From: Gymnopus androsaceus JB14
Lineage: Eukaryota > Basidiomycota > Agaricomycetes > Agaricales > Omphalotaceae
Direction of reading: 5' to 3'
Assembly: GCA_009733575.1 (NCBI GenBank)
Contig: ML769507.1
Span: 62,001-126,000, forward strand
DNA length: 64,000 nucleotides
This document shows, in pieces, positions 44,931 through 57,433 of the stretch; position 1 is the first letter of the stretch; each line of letters starts with the position of its first letter. The position numbers were made by a program, and so were the translations under genes. The notes under the pieces were generated by a model. That model was not told the origin of the DNA. It did no database searches and saw only the letters and a list, made by a program, of their open reading frames with translations.

Positions 44931-45386
44931 GTCAGCGACTAGTTCCTCACAACACGAGGTACCAGGCATCACAACTTCCGACTTAGGCAAAGAGACAAAC
45001 AATGAGGAAAAGAGAAGATGATATTGAGGACTAGGAGGTATTGACGAGATTGAAGCTAAGGACTAAGCTACAGCTACAACTACTATATATACTAATGTAC
45101 AAACCCTAAGCCCTATACCCTATACCCTGACCATGTGTGGTAACAATGCATGAAACAATGAAAGACAACAAGTAAACAACAATAAGTAATGATAGGTCGA
45201 TCGTACAAGTATGGACATGCTAGCATGTGTTATGATCGGAAATGATCATACTCTGATTGTCAGAATCCTAATTAGTACAGCCGCGCGTCTAAACAAGCGC
45301 GTGCTTATGTGGATATACAAGAGTAAATAAAGGAAAATGATAAAGAATAATACCATGTGTCTGATAAGATCAGAACATTCGTAACA
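44931..45386 (-). repeat. 5' LTR of the gypsy element
   Basis: It matches 30472-30927. TATATATAG (minus strand, 45091-45083) is the likely promoter box, and the telomere-like CCCTATA tract lies at about 45101-45129. The ends are TG...CA. Confidence 0.93.
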
Positions 45387-47150
45387 CTCTTGAGCTCCTG
45401 TGGCATACTCTTGAGCTTCTCCGATCTACTTCTGAGAGAATTATGGGCAAGCATGCAGGAACAGCTCCTCAGTATGACGGTATTTTTCATTGTAAAAAGG
45501 TACTGGATAAGCTTACATTGTACTTTGGGTATTCCGTGGTTTGTGTAGCAATATTGTACTCAAAGGGTCAAATATTTTAGTCAATCAACTCATTTCTTGT
45601 TGAGCGTGAGTTGTGAAAGTACTACTGATCCTGTGAGTCCCTGTGAGTCTGTGGTCTGGTTGACACCAATTGAGCGTTGGTTGAGACCTGTTGACATTCA
45701 CTGACCCCAGGATTATGTACTTCTTGGACCCATGAACGTGTCACTGACTTCCTCTGAGCAACACTGAGCATGCTCAACTCCAAGTTCAAGGCTCCCAAGA
45801 CTTTGCAATACATACTCCATCCCCAACTATTTAAGCCTAATATTTGCTCTCATTTACCCCTCTTTTGATGAGGACGTGGGCAGTGGATAATGGAACCTCA
45901 AGCGTGGGAACGCGCAGGAAAAGCTGCTGCAACGCTGAAGTTGCAGCAGCTTTTCCTGTGTGTTCCCACGCTCTGGACCCGGTCTCCAGCGAGCCAATCT
46001 GAATTATTTTATACATGAATCTTGTACACTTGTGTTCAAACCGCCAAATTCTCATGCCCAAATGTGGCTTGATCATAAGATAAAAGATATGATAAAGGGG
46101 AGATAAGGATTCCTCGACATCTAGCCCGGAGCTGGAGAGTCCTAATTCGTTCAAAAAATTGATGCACTTTGAAAGAAGTTGTTGAAGACTGAGAAGGAAA
46201 AGGAAACTTGTTGAGTATTTCAATGTTGAATTTGTTCAGCATGCATGCTGGTATAGGTACAGAGAATGTTCCCTTGCAGGGTGAGTTTGAACTTCGCATT
46301 AACATGACACCTTTCCATTCTAAGGCCTACGCAACACCTTACTTGCTTATGTGCTATGTCAAAGTAATTTGATTCTGACAGTTTACATCGAATACGGGCA
46401 GAGGCTCCGGATTTAGTAATCTTCACTTTCTTATCATAGCTTTTATCTTATGATCAAGCCGCATTTGGGCATGAGAATTTGGCGGTTGGCAAAGGATGCA
46501 GTGGATGCATGGATACACTGGATACAAGCAAAAAGATCAGTACGACCAAATTGCTAAAATGGCCAACAGGATGCTGGCATTGTATGCTATTTGTCATTTG
46601 CTGGTCCTTCCAGGATTGCCATTCACTAGATTGGATGACACCATCACAAACACTGCGAAAGAGAGGTATGGGGAGCAGATGGGTAGGATGAGCAAGGGGG
46701 GAAGTGACACTCTTGTTGCATCTGAGGAGCTGTTCCTGCATGCTTGCCCATAATTCTCTCAGAAGTAGATTGGAGAAGCTCAAGAGTATGCCACAGGAGC
46801 TCAAGAGTATGCCACAGGAGCTCAAGAGTATGCCACAGGAGCTCAAGAGTATGCCACTGGAGCTCAAGAGTACACTACCAAAGGCTCAAGAGTACACTGG
46901 GGAGGTATGCAAGTAACATCAATAGTTTCAGACATACACAACTGAGTGGCCAGAGCAGAGATACCTATAAGTGGAACCTAGCAGCATATCAAATTCAACG
47001 CTATAAGATAAGGGTAAAGTACACATTGGAATTCACAATTATCATCAAGTACCCACAAGTAGTAAAAATATGTGCTAAAAGTACGTCCACAGAGTAAAAA
47101 CAGCCAAATTTGAGTAAGATGTACAATAAATGATGAAAAATGCCTTCATA
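45387..47150. mobile_element. Third foldback element, right piece
   Basis: 45387-45472 finishes the minisatellite centre begun at 30121 (ending AACAGCTCCTCAG). The TATGACGGTATTTTTCAT flank follows (45474-45583), then one arm (about 45584-46735, with the 33-bp hairpin at about 45901-45972), then the centre again in inverted orientation (46736-47150). Unlike copies 1 and 2, a single arm is flanked by two inverted centres. Confidence 0.75.
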
Positions 47151-48120
47151 ACAAGGTCTTGAAAATAACAAAAGTCAGAACACTCACAATCGGTCAACAC
47201 TCTTTCTTTGTTCCACTCATCTCAGCCTTTACGTTGGGAATGATATCCATTGTTAAACTAATTTCAGAGGGGGACTATATCAACCTGAATTCTCATTTGC
47301 GATTTCCGATGGCGCCTGGTCGCCGCTGTGGGTGCGAGCGTAAAGCCAGATGTTGATGCGATCAACGGTCAGCCGGCTACGCGAGGCTTCCTCTGAAGTT
47401 CTATCACTGTAACAGGGTTCAGAGTACCTCCCAATGAACAACCAGTCTAATCAGTCTGTAGCATTCAATTGAGAGACACATATCCCAATTTACTTTTAAA
47501 TTTTTCAGTCGGTTTAGCCGCTGTGCTATATTTGTTCTTGACGGTTTCTTGAGACTAGCGAAGATTCTGAAACGCTACTCACGACGCACAACCACTAGCG
47601 CTTAGCACTTAACCCGAGCGAGGAGCAACGAGCGAATCCGAGAATGTCATCCAGAGCAAATACTATCCGGATCGTCGAGTCTGCCTATGGGAGACGAGCG
47701 GCAGTACTAAGTACAGTAGTCTAAATGCTCAATACTGTCAGTAGATAATGGAAGGAAATTGGAACCACCTACGCTTCGTTGGTTTGCTTCGGGGATTTAA
47801 CTTTGATTTGGCTTTTGTTTGAGTCGTTTGGAGATTGAGATGGTTAAGAAATAAAAATAACGGGCACACGCGACTTGACCATCCTCTGCGAGAGGCGTTC
47901 ATCTCAATCCCTTAGCTGGTATGAAGAGCACGAGTTTGGTCGCCGTCAGACCGCCCATTTACTCATATACTATCACAGCGATACAGAAGAAATTTTCCAT
48001 CGTTCAATCAAAAGGATTGTTTTAGTAACCTATTGATCATCTAGTAAGTACCAGTATCTAATTAATGGCTTCATACTCAGTGCTATGGACTGATTGACGG
48101 AGCGATAACTTTAGCAGTTC
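47151..48120. other. Region between repeat block and MYND pseudogene
   Basis: No firm gene. From about 47925 a possible exon (WYEEHEFGRRQTAHLL) follows an acceptor-like CCCTTAG and may be an upstream part of the MYND gene, but it meets a stop before a usable donor. Confidence 0.4.
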
Positions 48121-48947
48121 TTGCGAGTCGACTTCTCTCTGGACTCCGATATCACCTTCGCTCAGTATACGGGTTTCGCCTTGGAACCTATCCGGAGAAT
48201 GAACTTGGAACTACGCCCAAACGGAGTAATTCATCCAGAGGACCTCAAGCTTTATGATCGTGGACTCAAAGATAATCGTGAAACGAGGAAAGGTGGCGTC
48301 TTGTGTGGTACTCATGCCAGCTACGGTTGGGAGTTCTGATCTGCTTTTGTCAACTACCGTGCCAAAGGGAAGACGGGAAACGCAGAACGGGACGCGCTTT
48401 CTGCAAGGTTAAAGGAAGAAGGGTATTCTAAAGGTATTCTAAAGGGGATTATCCCATGCAGAGTAAGTCCGAAATTGACTCCGAAATTGAAGTTTGTGCG
48501 TACCTTAACTCTCACTCTACGTTCTCCAGTACTTAGGCACTGAAGTAGGATATTGCGATGGTCCATTCCTTCACGACGGAGAGGCTGCATCTTTTACTCG
48601 AGGAGCTATTCTAAAGAAGAGACGTAACACATTTGACCAAGCACGAACCCACCCCATCCGAAAGCAGATCCAAGGCGATCGTGTGTATTGCGCCAATCCC
48701 GAATGTATGGAACCTTGGACAAAAGACCAACTAAACTCTCCATTACAGAACTGGAGCCGCTGCAAGTTCACGATGTACATTAATACTTCCCTCGTGTGTC
48801 TCCAACTTATCCTGTATACTGCAGCCCGAGAGTCGAAAGAAGGATTGGAAACGGCACAAGGAGGAACCTTGTGCTCTAATAGATGAGGTTGTTGAGAAGG
48901 ACGATCTGTGGAATTGTGTTGGAACTCAAGCCCAACTGAGAAGGTAA
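48121..48947 (+). pseudogene. MYND-zinc-finger protein, 3' part, broken
   Basis: The frame from 48121 reads DSDITFAQYTGFALEPIRRMN, LELRPNGVIHPEDLKLYDRG, ETRKGGVLCGTHASYGWEF, then an in-frame TGA (48337-48339), then FVNYRAKGKTGNAERDALSA. A 60-70 bp intron starting at the GTAAGT near 48461 leads to YLGTEVGYCDGPFLHDGEAA and VYCANPEC, then WSRCKFTMY. The final exon encodes KKDWKRHKEEPC, the classic end of a MYND finger, and stops at 48947. The join inside the finger is out of frame for the best splice pair. Nonsense codon plus frame problem make this a probable pseudogene. Confidence 0.6.
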
Positions 48948-49101
48948 TTAAGCTCGGCATACTTTCGAGAGCAAATGAAAAGAGTATTTATACACTAGTA
49001 AAGATCTTCCATACGATAACGAAACAGTAAAATAAATACATATACTAAAGTGCATGAGTTATCTATTCAACATCATTGCCTACTCAAAGATTTATAACAC
49101 G

Positions 49102-52100
49102 TTACTCCTCATCCTCAAACCGGAGGATCCGCGCATCCTCATCAACAGGTAGGTTCCGGTACCCTCTACGAGACCTGTAGGAATTCGAAAGCGACTCGAC
49201 ATTCGACGCCACAAATTCCCAAGCGATACCAGCCAAGCCAACGAGGAACCACGGAACCGAAGCCAAAGTCGAAAGGATACCACTGTCTCCTCCAAAGCTC
49301 CCTCTCGTATCTGTAGGAAGTCTGATGTTTCTGCATGAAAAAAAGCAACATCAGCATTCAGCAAATCGACATCAAAACAAACAACAAACCCTCGAGCAAC
49401 ACCGCTGCGGCGATAGTAATACATCCCGACCAATGCGGCCAACCCAAACGAGATGAGGATAACGAACCACCAGAACCAACTACTGTGGTGTCGGAATCCA
49501 GGGCAGGCATGTTCTGTGCCACGATCTATTCTCGATCCTCCCTCACAGGTCGAGTACGATGTTTTGCGATACGCGGTTCGCTCATACCAATATTCATCAC
49601 CGTCGCTGCAACTTTCATCGCTTGGAGGTAACGGAGTTGTTCCAGGAGCCAGAACACATTCATTGTTGGCATCTCTGATGTAATTGAATTCACTTTGAAT
49701 GACTTTTGAGTACGGCAAGAGCTGAAGACAAAAGACAGATGTCATACCATTCAAAGTCAACATCGGTACAGGCACAATGATTTTCGATTCGCGCTTCGTC
49801 CTTACGCTGGTTTCCGACAATACAGTTGGCTTCCCGGAGGCGACGATGATACAGTGTCTACGGAGTCGGATGAGTAAACCTTGCTTTTCTGAGATGATAG
49901 CTTACCTGTCGACCGAAAAGGCAGCGCTCGGCACGATCTTCACTTGGACTCCAGAGTTCAAAGTCATCGTGCGCTGGATCTTCGACGTTCAAAACACCTG
50001 CAGAAGAACATAAGATTATTACTGAACCAACAAAAAAAACAATAAAACGTACATTGCTTGTTAGTCAGTGCCGAAAAGTCAATATGCACCACGACCGATT
50101 GCGACTGCTTCGATCCATATTTTCCCATCAAAATGAATCTCCGGCTTGTGTCAGAAGGAACCGTAACGATCGACTTGACGCGTATTTTCTCGTCGGTGAA
50201 CTTGTACTCTCGCCAGTCAATACCTTCATTGATGCTAAACAACACATGGTCTGTGGGTTCTTCGTCGTTGGCCATAATCAGTATTCCGCCTGAATCACCA
50301 AACTCCCAGAGATGCGCGTCTTTATGCACTTCTTCCCAGGTGAAGCCACCATCGCGACTGAGGAAGGTGTCGCTCTCGGTGTAGGATGCAAGTGATTCGC
50401 CGACGTTACCAACAGCCATGATCAGTCCAACGACGGAGGGACTGCTGTACGTGGCCCTGGGGTCGGGACGCTCCGTATAACCATGGACGTGTAAAGAGCA
50501 AGACTAAGCGGAGAAAAATTAGACATGTCAGGTATAACGAGATAATCACGCACAGTACTGCTACAAGCGTATGAATTTCCTTGTGAATCGAGAGTTGGCG
50601 GTTTCAGGGGTTTCCAGGTACTTCCTGCGTATGACATTAAACACTGAGCGACCAGAAAAAAATCCACCCAAAACACTCACCATCGTTATGTGTAATCCGG
50701 CTCGCAATCGTTTTTCTCCCAGAAAGGGTCCGCTTCAAAAGGGTTCGCCACAATATTGATCAGAGCAATACCATCCAGACCAATCATCTTCTCAAAGTCG
50801 ACGTAGCCGCGCTCGTCCCTGTTCACGTTTTCCTGCGAGACGACGAAGTATGTTCCGTTGGAGTTTGACTTCAGGATGGTTCCCCAATATGGACTGGGGG
50901 TTCCGACATCGTCATATGAAGGAATAAGGACCCGGTGGAGGACTCGAGCACTGTGTAAGCCTAGAAGATCGAGTATTAGCGAACGCACAAGAAGCATTTG
51001 AAAGCTTTAACATACATGTGTCTCGGGGTGCATGTTGGGCGGGAACATCCCTGCAGCGAAGTTGACGCCATCCAGAGACACTTGAAGTTCCAATGCACGA
51101 CCAGACGACGAAACCTAGAGTAGGATTAACCATGAGGAGTAGATTCCATATCGAATCGGTAACTCACTTCTGCCACAACCAAAAACTCGGAAAACTTCGT
51201 GAACCCAACTACCTGGTCGAACAGCTTCTTCTTCCTCGAATAGTATCCTTGTCCTTCTATCAGCTCCAGCGGGTTATTCGAGAAGAACCTCTGATTCCCC
51301 TCCTTGGTCTGATAAGATTCACAAAGAATCTCCGTCGGGTCTGCATTCAACTTGGTGTCCAATGCCCAAGCGCAGTTGACAACATATTTTTCGATGTGGT
51401 CCCAGTTTCGACCATTATTCCTCGTATACCACGCTTCGGCATGACAATTTTCGAATAAGCCCATTGCCACAATCGACGTTCCCGGTCCAGATCAGATTGT
51501 CGCTTGTGGTGTGGAATCGGAGGACTGGCGCTCTGAATGTGTTTGGCGGTGCAGGGGCTTCTCTCACATCCCAGGATCGGCCACTATTTGTAGTAGAGAA
51601 AAATGTTTTGCCGTTCGTGAGAAGATATGCTCGGTCAGAGCTATGAGGGTGATGATAAAAAGCAACGAATTGATGTTCGGGCTCAAGTTGGTTCCAGGTG
51701 TAGCCTTCGTTGCTCGACTGCCAGACACTGTTGTCGTGCAAGCGAACTAGAATCGTCTGCGGAGGAGATTAGATATGATATGCCTCAAGAACAGTTTGGC
51801 AAGTGGCCGTACCGACGATTCCTTGAAATACGCATGTTGGACAATTTCACTAGGGAATTCGAACTACATCAAGGATTAGCGAAGATATCTTTTGAGACAA
51901 GACCATAGGAAGCTCACAGTCTGATGTATGACCTCGCCTTCTTTTGGTTGAGCTGTATAGACGAATTAGCAACAACATATGGTAATAGACGGAGATTCTC
52001 ACCATTCTCACAGGACTTCATCACCTTGGCATCTTTGTTGCCTCCAGTGCAAGTATTACCCGGAATCTTTCTCCAACCAGACGATCCTTCGTACTGTTGA

Positions 52101-54375
52101 CTGGGAGTGGAACAAAGGCCAGGAGCTATAGGTTCCGGTCCAACAGGAATACACTCATCGCCATTTCGAATATAGTTAAAGTCGCTGCATTATGGAATAA
52201 GTGAGGATCGTCTCCAAAAAAAAAAAGACTGCAGACGCGTACCATTCATAATCGGCGTCAGTGCATGGACAGTGATCTTCATGTTGTATAGGATCCTCGA
52301 ATTTATTGCCGACATAACAGTTGGCTGACGGTTTTCGGCGATTATACCATTGCTGAAACGAAGTCAGCGGATGAAAATGCACTCCAAGTACTTAACACCC
52401 ATACCTTGTGTCCCATTAAACACTCAGAATGGCCTGATCGGGCATTCCACTTTTCAAAGTCGCTATCGCTGCACTGTCTGGTCCGGATACCAGCGAAATC
52501 AAGGAATACGACGACGTAACGTCCATATTTTCCCTTCTGATCGTTTCTTGACACCTGGCCGACGAGTATGAACTTTTGAGAAGTGGAGTCCGGAACGGTG
52601 GCTAGTGCACGCGCACGGAGCTTGATGCCGATATCGTATGTTTTCCTGTCGGAAGACTGATGTGGGTGTGTGGTTGAAATGTAAAAGAAGAAGACTGACC
52701 ATGTTTCTCCCATGTCGAGCGAATAAATGATGTTATCTACGCCGTCCTCGTCATTGACGGCCAGGAATAACAGTACCAGAATCGCCAAACTCATACTTGT
52801 ACGCCTGCTTCCGAACCATTTTCCAGCTGAGACCAGCGTCCGTGCTGAGAAAGGTGTCGCATTCCTCGTAAGGAAGTAAAGTTTTTCCGATAGACCCGAT
52901 ACCCATGACAAAACCGGGAGCAGGCGAGGAGAATATTGGACCAAAGTTGTGCGGTTCAGTGACCGAGTGGAGATGCAGCGTACAGTCGTCGCATTGTACT
53001 CTGGTGCCATCGGCATCATATAGAGGAGCCTTCAACGGTGACCACGAACTACCGTCGTCAAACGTTATAACACTTTTCAGCAGTTTCGGGGCTCCTCGTC
53101 CTTCCACTTGTTCCGCATTCGCCACAACATTGGCAATACCAACACCATCAACACCGTACAGCTTCTCGAAATCAACAAATCCCATTTCATTCCTGTTCGT
53201 ATCTTTGAGACTCTCGACGAAGAAAGTGCCGTTGGAGTTGCTAACGAAAAGTGTACCGATGCTGCGCTGGTCCTGAAGTACGACATCGACACCGAGAGAA
53301 TGCGTAGTCGATTCGACGATTGTGTACCCATTCTCCTTGAGACGCGCTGAAGAAGCATGAGGAAACTGTGCCTTTGCCCATGTTTTTGTATCGACCGAAA
53401 CGTAGAGAAGGAATTCTCCATTGTTGTTGTCAGAGAGATCCTTGAGAGCGACGACAGCATATTTGGCCACTATGGCAAACGCGAAGACTCCGCGGGCATT
53501 TTTTCCAATACCCAGATCTTCAACCCTGTTCTCGTTCTGGAAAAAGTCTGTGCTTGAGAAAAGTCGACTAGAGGAAAGGGAATGAGCGCCCGTGTCGGAG
53601 CTCGTATCGAATGCGACACAGTAAATCAAGTCGGGATGAGCTTCGTGTTTAAATTCCTCAGTACTGTGTGCGAACTGACAGCGAGAGGTTTCCGATAAGA
53701 GCACCTTGGGTTCATCTGAAAATGCCTCCTTGGTGTAATAGGTCTAAACCAAGGAATCAGAATGCGAAGACTGTATTGTATTTTTTTACGAACCACATCG
53801 TGACATACGGCTCCCCAGCCTATCTTGTTGCACTCAGTTCCCTGATAAAGGATATAGCCATACTTGCTGGGGTCTGAATGGAAAGAAAGCGGGCGAGCGA
53901 CGAGAGCTGGCCGGACAGGCATATTAAAGGGCCTCCAAGTCTTGCCTCGGTCTTCTGTTCGATAATGTGTAGTTCCCATGGTTAATACAAAAGCCTGTAG
54001 AGCAAGAATTAGCTATTGAAGCCGAGCCAAGTTTCTAAGGAGTTCACATAGGTCTTGTCGGATGGATGTTCAATGACCATTTCAGCTTCTCCTGACGGAA
54101 TTCCTGCCGCTGGGCTCCATGTTTTACCCTCGTCTTGCGAGACATAAACAATTCCCTCAATAACATCGTGATATATAGCGGTCTATAACCTTCAGTTAAT
54201 AGGAATATTTTTAATAAAAAAGATAAATGCGCACTGGAGTATCCTTCAAAAAGAATAGCCTTGCGGGCAAGTTTTGAAACGAGCTTATGTCGTGAGTCGG
54301 GCTCTGAGCTACCGCAAGAGATACCAGAAATACCGCCAATGAGAACAAAAGCGTCGCAGGACGTCTTAAGATCAT
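49102..54375 (-). CDS. VPS10: Vacuolar sorting receptor Vps10 (sortilin family), with apparent frameshifts
   Basis: A multi-exon minus-strand gene, starting 54375-54235, 54182-54048, 53994-53794 and then a long exon from 53743. The signal peptide is [20 protein letters not shown]. The first Vps10 domain has [41 protein letters not shown] and [13 protein letters not shown]. The second has [38 protein letters not shown] and [26 protein letters not shown]. Two Cys-rich 10CC modules, a membrane helix ([22 protein letters not shown]) and a short cytosolic tail ([19 protein letters not shown]) follow. Role: a late-Golgi receptor that sorts carboxypeptidase Y-type hydrolases to the vacuole. Four single-base shifts break the reading (about 52765, 51455, 50905 and 50715), mostly in short homopolymers. 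All family blocks are otherwise conserved. Confidence 0.9.
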
Positions 54376-54475
54376 GGTCGTGGAGGAACACGTCTTTGCA
54401 AAAGCGGCGGTGTCAGCGCAGCATCACCACAAATAACTAAGCGCTCATCATCTGCGGCCCGGCACCCGTAACTCA

Positions 54476-54742
54476 AATTTTGGCCAAAGCTACTACGTTC
54501 ACGATGCAGAATACAGCTTCACCGACATTCAATGTGGAGGACTCGGTGAATACAACTGTCGCGAACGCATTCAGCCCTGCATCTGCACGCTTCTTCTCCT
54601 TAACAGAGAAAACTCGATACCGCAAGGGCTCAAGTTGAAACTGAATGCGTCGTATGCGTGCCGCCGTCGGTATTGTCAACACAGGTTCTTGGAAATGTAA
54701 AGCAGGGAGTGATGTTTGATGAAGAGTTATATCCAGCACCAT
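54476..54742 (-). CDS. Possible small protein, unrecognised
   Basis: An 89-residue open frame with no intron, starting MVLDITLHQTSLPALHFQ and ending with a hydrophobic VFCIVNVVALAKI. It lies 100 bp upstream of VPS10, on the same strand. No family was recognised. It could be a real short gene or chance. Confidence 0.2.
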
Positions 54743-55803
54743 CGCTCTCCCAAAAAAAACTTATAGCAAACCTCGAATTCGACGTCTGAACTTGGATTCA
54801 AGGTTTGCCCAACTTCCAAGTAGTCGAGCCTTACTAGTACTCCTGTTCCCGTTCTCTCTGTCCCGACCTTGAACGCAGAAAAAAGTAGAGTAGAACTTGA
54901 AGATTACACTTCTAATAGCCTGCTTCGTACTTCGAGTCGAGTTTTTCCAGTCGTTGAGCCTATCTTCCTCCTAACTCTACCCTGAAATCGGCCCGGGAGT
55001 TCAAACGCGGAATGTTAGCGCCCAGCTTGTTTTGGTCTCAACCACGACCATAAACTCGAAGAACCCAAGTTCCAACGTCAGATTCATCGTTAGGCGCAGA
55101 AAGTTGGTTAACTCAATCAAATGGTAACAAAGTAAGTACCTCTCCTTCCACAGAGTCCTGGCTGTATCCAACCCCCATTCTCCAACGACTCCGTTGCAAA
55201 TAATCTAGGAGGTATGTCTTTTTCACTCAAAATACTCAAGCGGAAAGCCAGTGGAAAGCCCTATTCCATGCATGCAATAATTATTCTTGGAGAGATGCGC
55301 CTGACATGCTCTGTCAATGACGCGAAATATGTTTGTTCTGTCAACCTCATCCGACTTCATCGTTTTGGCGGATCGGATCGACATGTCTGACTTGAATTCA
55401 ATTTCGGAATTCTGAGCCGTAGGTTGCTTGCGCGTAAGCGAGTAGAATCCTCGAATCGCACAAGTGACAGCTTTTATTGACTGATTTTTTTTGATGACTT
55501 GGCGTATCGATCGTATCGACCAATCAACCTTAGGCAGAATTCACGAGCGTTCCAGTCTGTTCCTGTGGCTCGAAGATGGACTGTTTAGAGTCTCACATAA
55601 TTTACCGGGCCTACAGGGTACGTCAAGTCCTTGCATATTGTCTGTCCGGCATTGGTTTGCCACCGAACTCATACTCTTGACAGCAAACTTGCTCCGAGTC
55701 CGCAACCTCTTTAACCTCATGTCGCCAAGGTTCCTCAGTTATATAAGAAAGCCATGATAAACTTGAATTCACCTACATCCAACCTCATTATCTATCTTTC
55801 CAG
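54743..55803. other. Intergenic region before the methyltransferase
   Basis: About 1.06 kb with no recognised gene or repeat. Confidence 0.5.
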
Positions 55804-56767
55804 ATGCTCTCTTCGCCCTCTCAGGAATACTTACTCCCATCGGACAAGAGGGAGACCGGAAGGTACGCTCTATCTGTGTTTTTTTAATTCTCTCATTAAA
55901 GAGATGCTTTTCAGACTTAACTTGCAGCACCGGATAATTGTAAAGGCTTTTAATCAACTCGCTCTCGCCCCACTAAGCCTGAAAGCCGGTGATCGTGTGC
56001 TTGAAAGTGGAGCGGGCTCTGGTAAGTCAAACGATTAAAAACGTTTATGGAGGACAGCTCACAATGTTTCGTCAGGCATCTGGGCTTTGGAATTCTGCGA
56101 GCAAAATCGCAAGGAATCTATTCCTTTGAACGTGCAATGCATAGACCTCTCTCCAGACCAATTTCCTCTTCAGTATCCCCCCGAAATCCAATTCTCGCTG
56201 TACTCAATAACCGACCTTCCCGCTAACTGGTCAGACACTTTCGTATATGTGCACCAGCGTCTGCTTGTGGCTGCACTTAACCCATCGCAATGGAAAGAAG
56301 CTATCAATCAGATATTTCGAGTTCTGAGAGCGGGGGGTTGGGCCGAATTTGTTGAATCTCCTACCAAAGTTCGACACTTTGGAGTGGGTCCAAACTCCAA
56401 ACAGCTTGTCCGTCTCGGTGATCTTCTCTATAAGGAAAAAGATCGAGTTGGTGATTTGGAGGATTATCTACCATCCATTCTAAAAGGTGCGGGGTTTGTG
56501 GACATCCATCGTGAATCGCGGGATGTCCCGATCTCTGCATCTATTGAAGATGGTCTCGATAGAGTACAGCAGTGGTATGATCTATGGAAAGGCATGAAAG
56601 GAGCGATTCTTGCTGCAGGAGGTTATGGGATTGTCAAAACAGAAGCAGAATACGAATCACTACTGCTAGGATGCAGAGAGGAATGGATGGAGTCGAAAGA
56701 TGCTTATACCACCTACTGGACGATAATAGCTAGAAAGCCAAGGGGACTTAGGACTTTGGCGGTGTAG
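55804..56767 (+). CDS. Class I SAM-dependent methyltransferase
   Basis: Exons 55804-55862, 55915-56021 and 56076-56767 (introns 52 and 54 bp) give 285 residues. Motif I is DRVLESGAGSGIWAL (about 46-60), the SAM-binding glycine loop with Gly-Ala-Gly-Ser-Gly. IDLSPDQFP follows as the acidic loop. The DTFVYVHQRLL and FRVLRAGGWAEFVE blocks form motifs post-I to III, typical of a fungal methyltransferase family often seen in secondary-metabolite loci. The C-terminal half has helical substrate-lid sequence. No targeting signal was seen. The substrate is unknown; it neighbours a P450 on the opposite strand 0.67 kb away. Confidence 0.82.
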
Positions 56768-57433
56768 TAGCACCAGTCAATTAGATAACGTATATTAACC
56801 TCCTTCGTACGTATTGAACAAATAGACTGTTCAACAACGAGCAACGCGGCAGCGATCCTGCTCCGTTTCGCCTGCAATATACCTGGAAGGTGATCGCGGT
56901 TTAGCCATACGACATGCGTGTTAAAATAACAATGCCTTCCAGAGACTCGTGCTTGTGGTTTATACTACGAAGTTCATTCACGAGAATTATCGTATCCTTC
57001 TCAGAAAGACTGGTTGCTTTAGGCCTAATATATCACGAAATCTGCCTTGAATGGCGTCTCCGTCCACCTTCGTCGACGCGTGCACATATCCTAACGCGAG
57101 TAAATCTCGGTCAAGGGTCAAACCTGGCTTTAGATTTAGACTTACTCTCTCCCACTTGTCAAACGCAAGCCAAATGTCGACATGACTGCGCCGAAACAAG
57201 GTGTGTATAAATATCCTGCATTGCAAGCATGAAACTGAAAAAACTTTTTTTTAGATAAATGGTAACACATTTTGTGAAATCAAAGCGCATAGACTAGTAG
57301 TACTCTAAAAAATTGTACAATACGTGCAGTAACTATACAATTCAGTCAAAGAAGAATTCAAAATTTAAGGAAACTTCGCCAATGTGCATATTTATAGCAG
57401 AAAGCAGCCTGGAGATAAGGGAAAAGAGTTTAC
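56768..57433. other. Convergent intergenic region
   Basis: 666 bp between the 3' ends of the methyltransferase and the P450; no feature recognised. Confidence 0.5.

Larger units (their letters stand above)
30472..45386 (-). mobile_element. Ty3/gypsy chromovirus, decayed, containing a nested LINE
   Basis: Two 456-bp LTRs (TG...CA ends) frame a minus-strand element, with a 5-bp target duplication CTCTT at 30467-30471 and 45387-45391. Without the inserted LINE it is about 6.5 kb. Domain order on the minus strand is gag with CCHC knuckle, aspartic protease, RT, RNase H, integrase, chromodomain. Frameshifts and stops break the polyprotein many times, so the copy cannot be autonomous. It sits inside the minisatellite of a foldback element. 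Confidence 0.93.
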
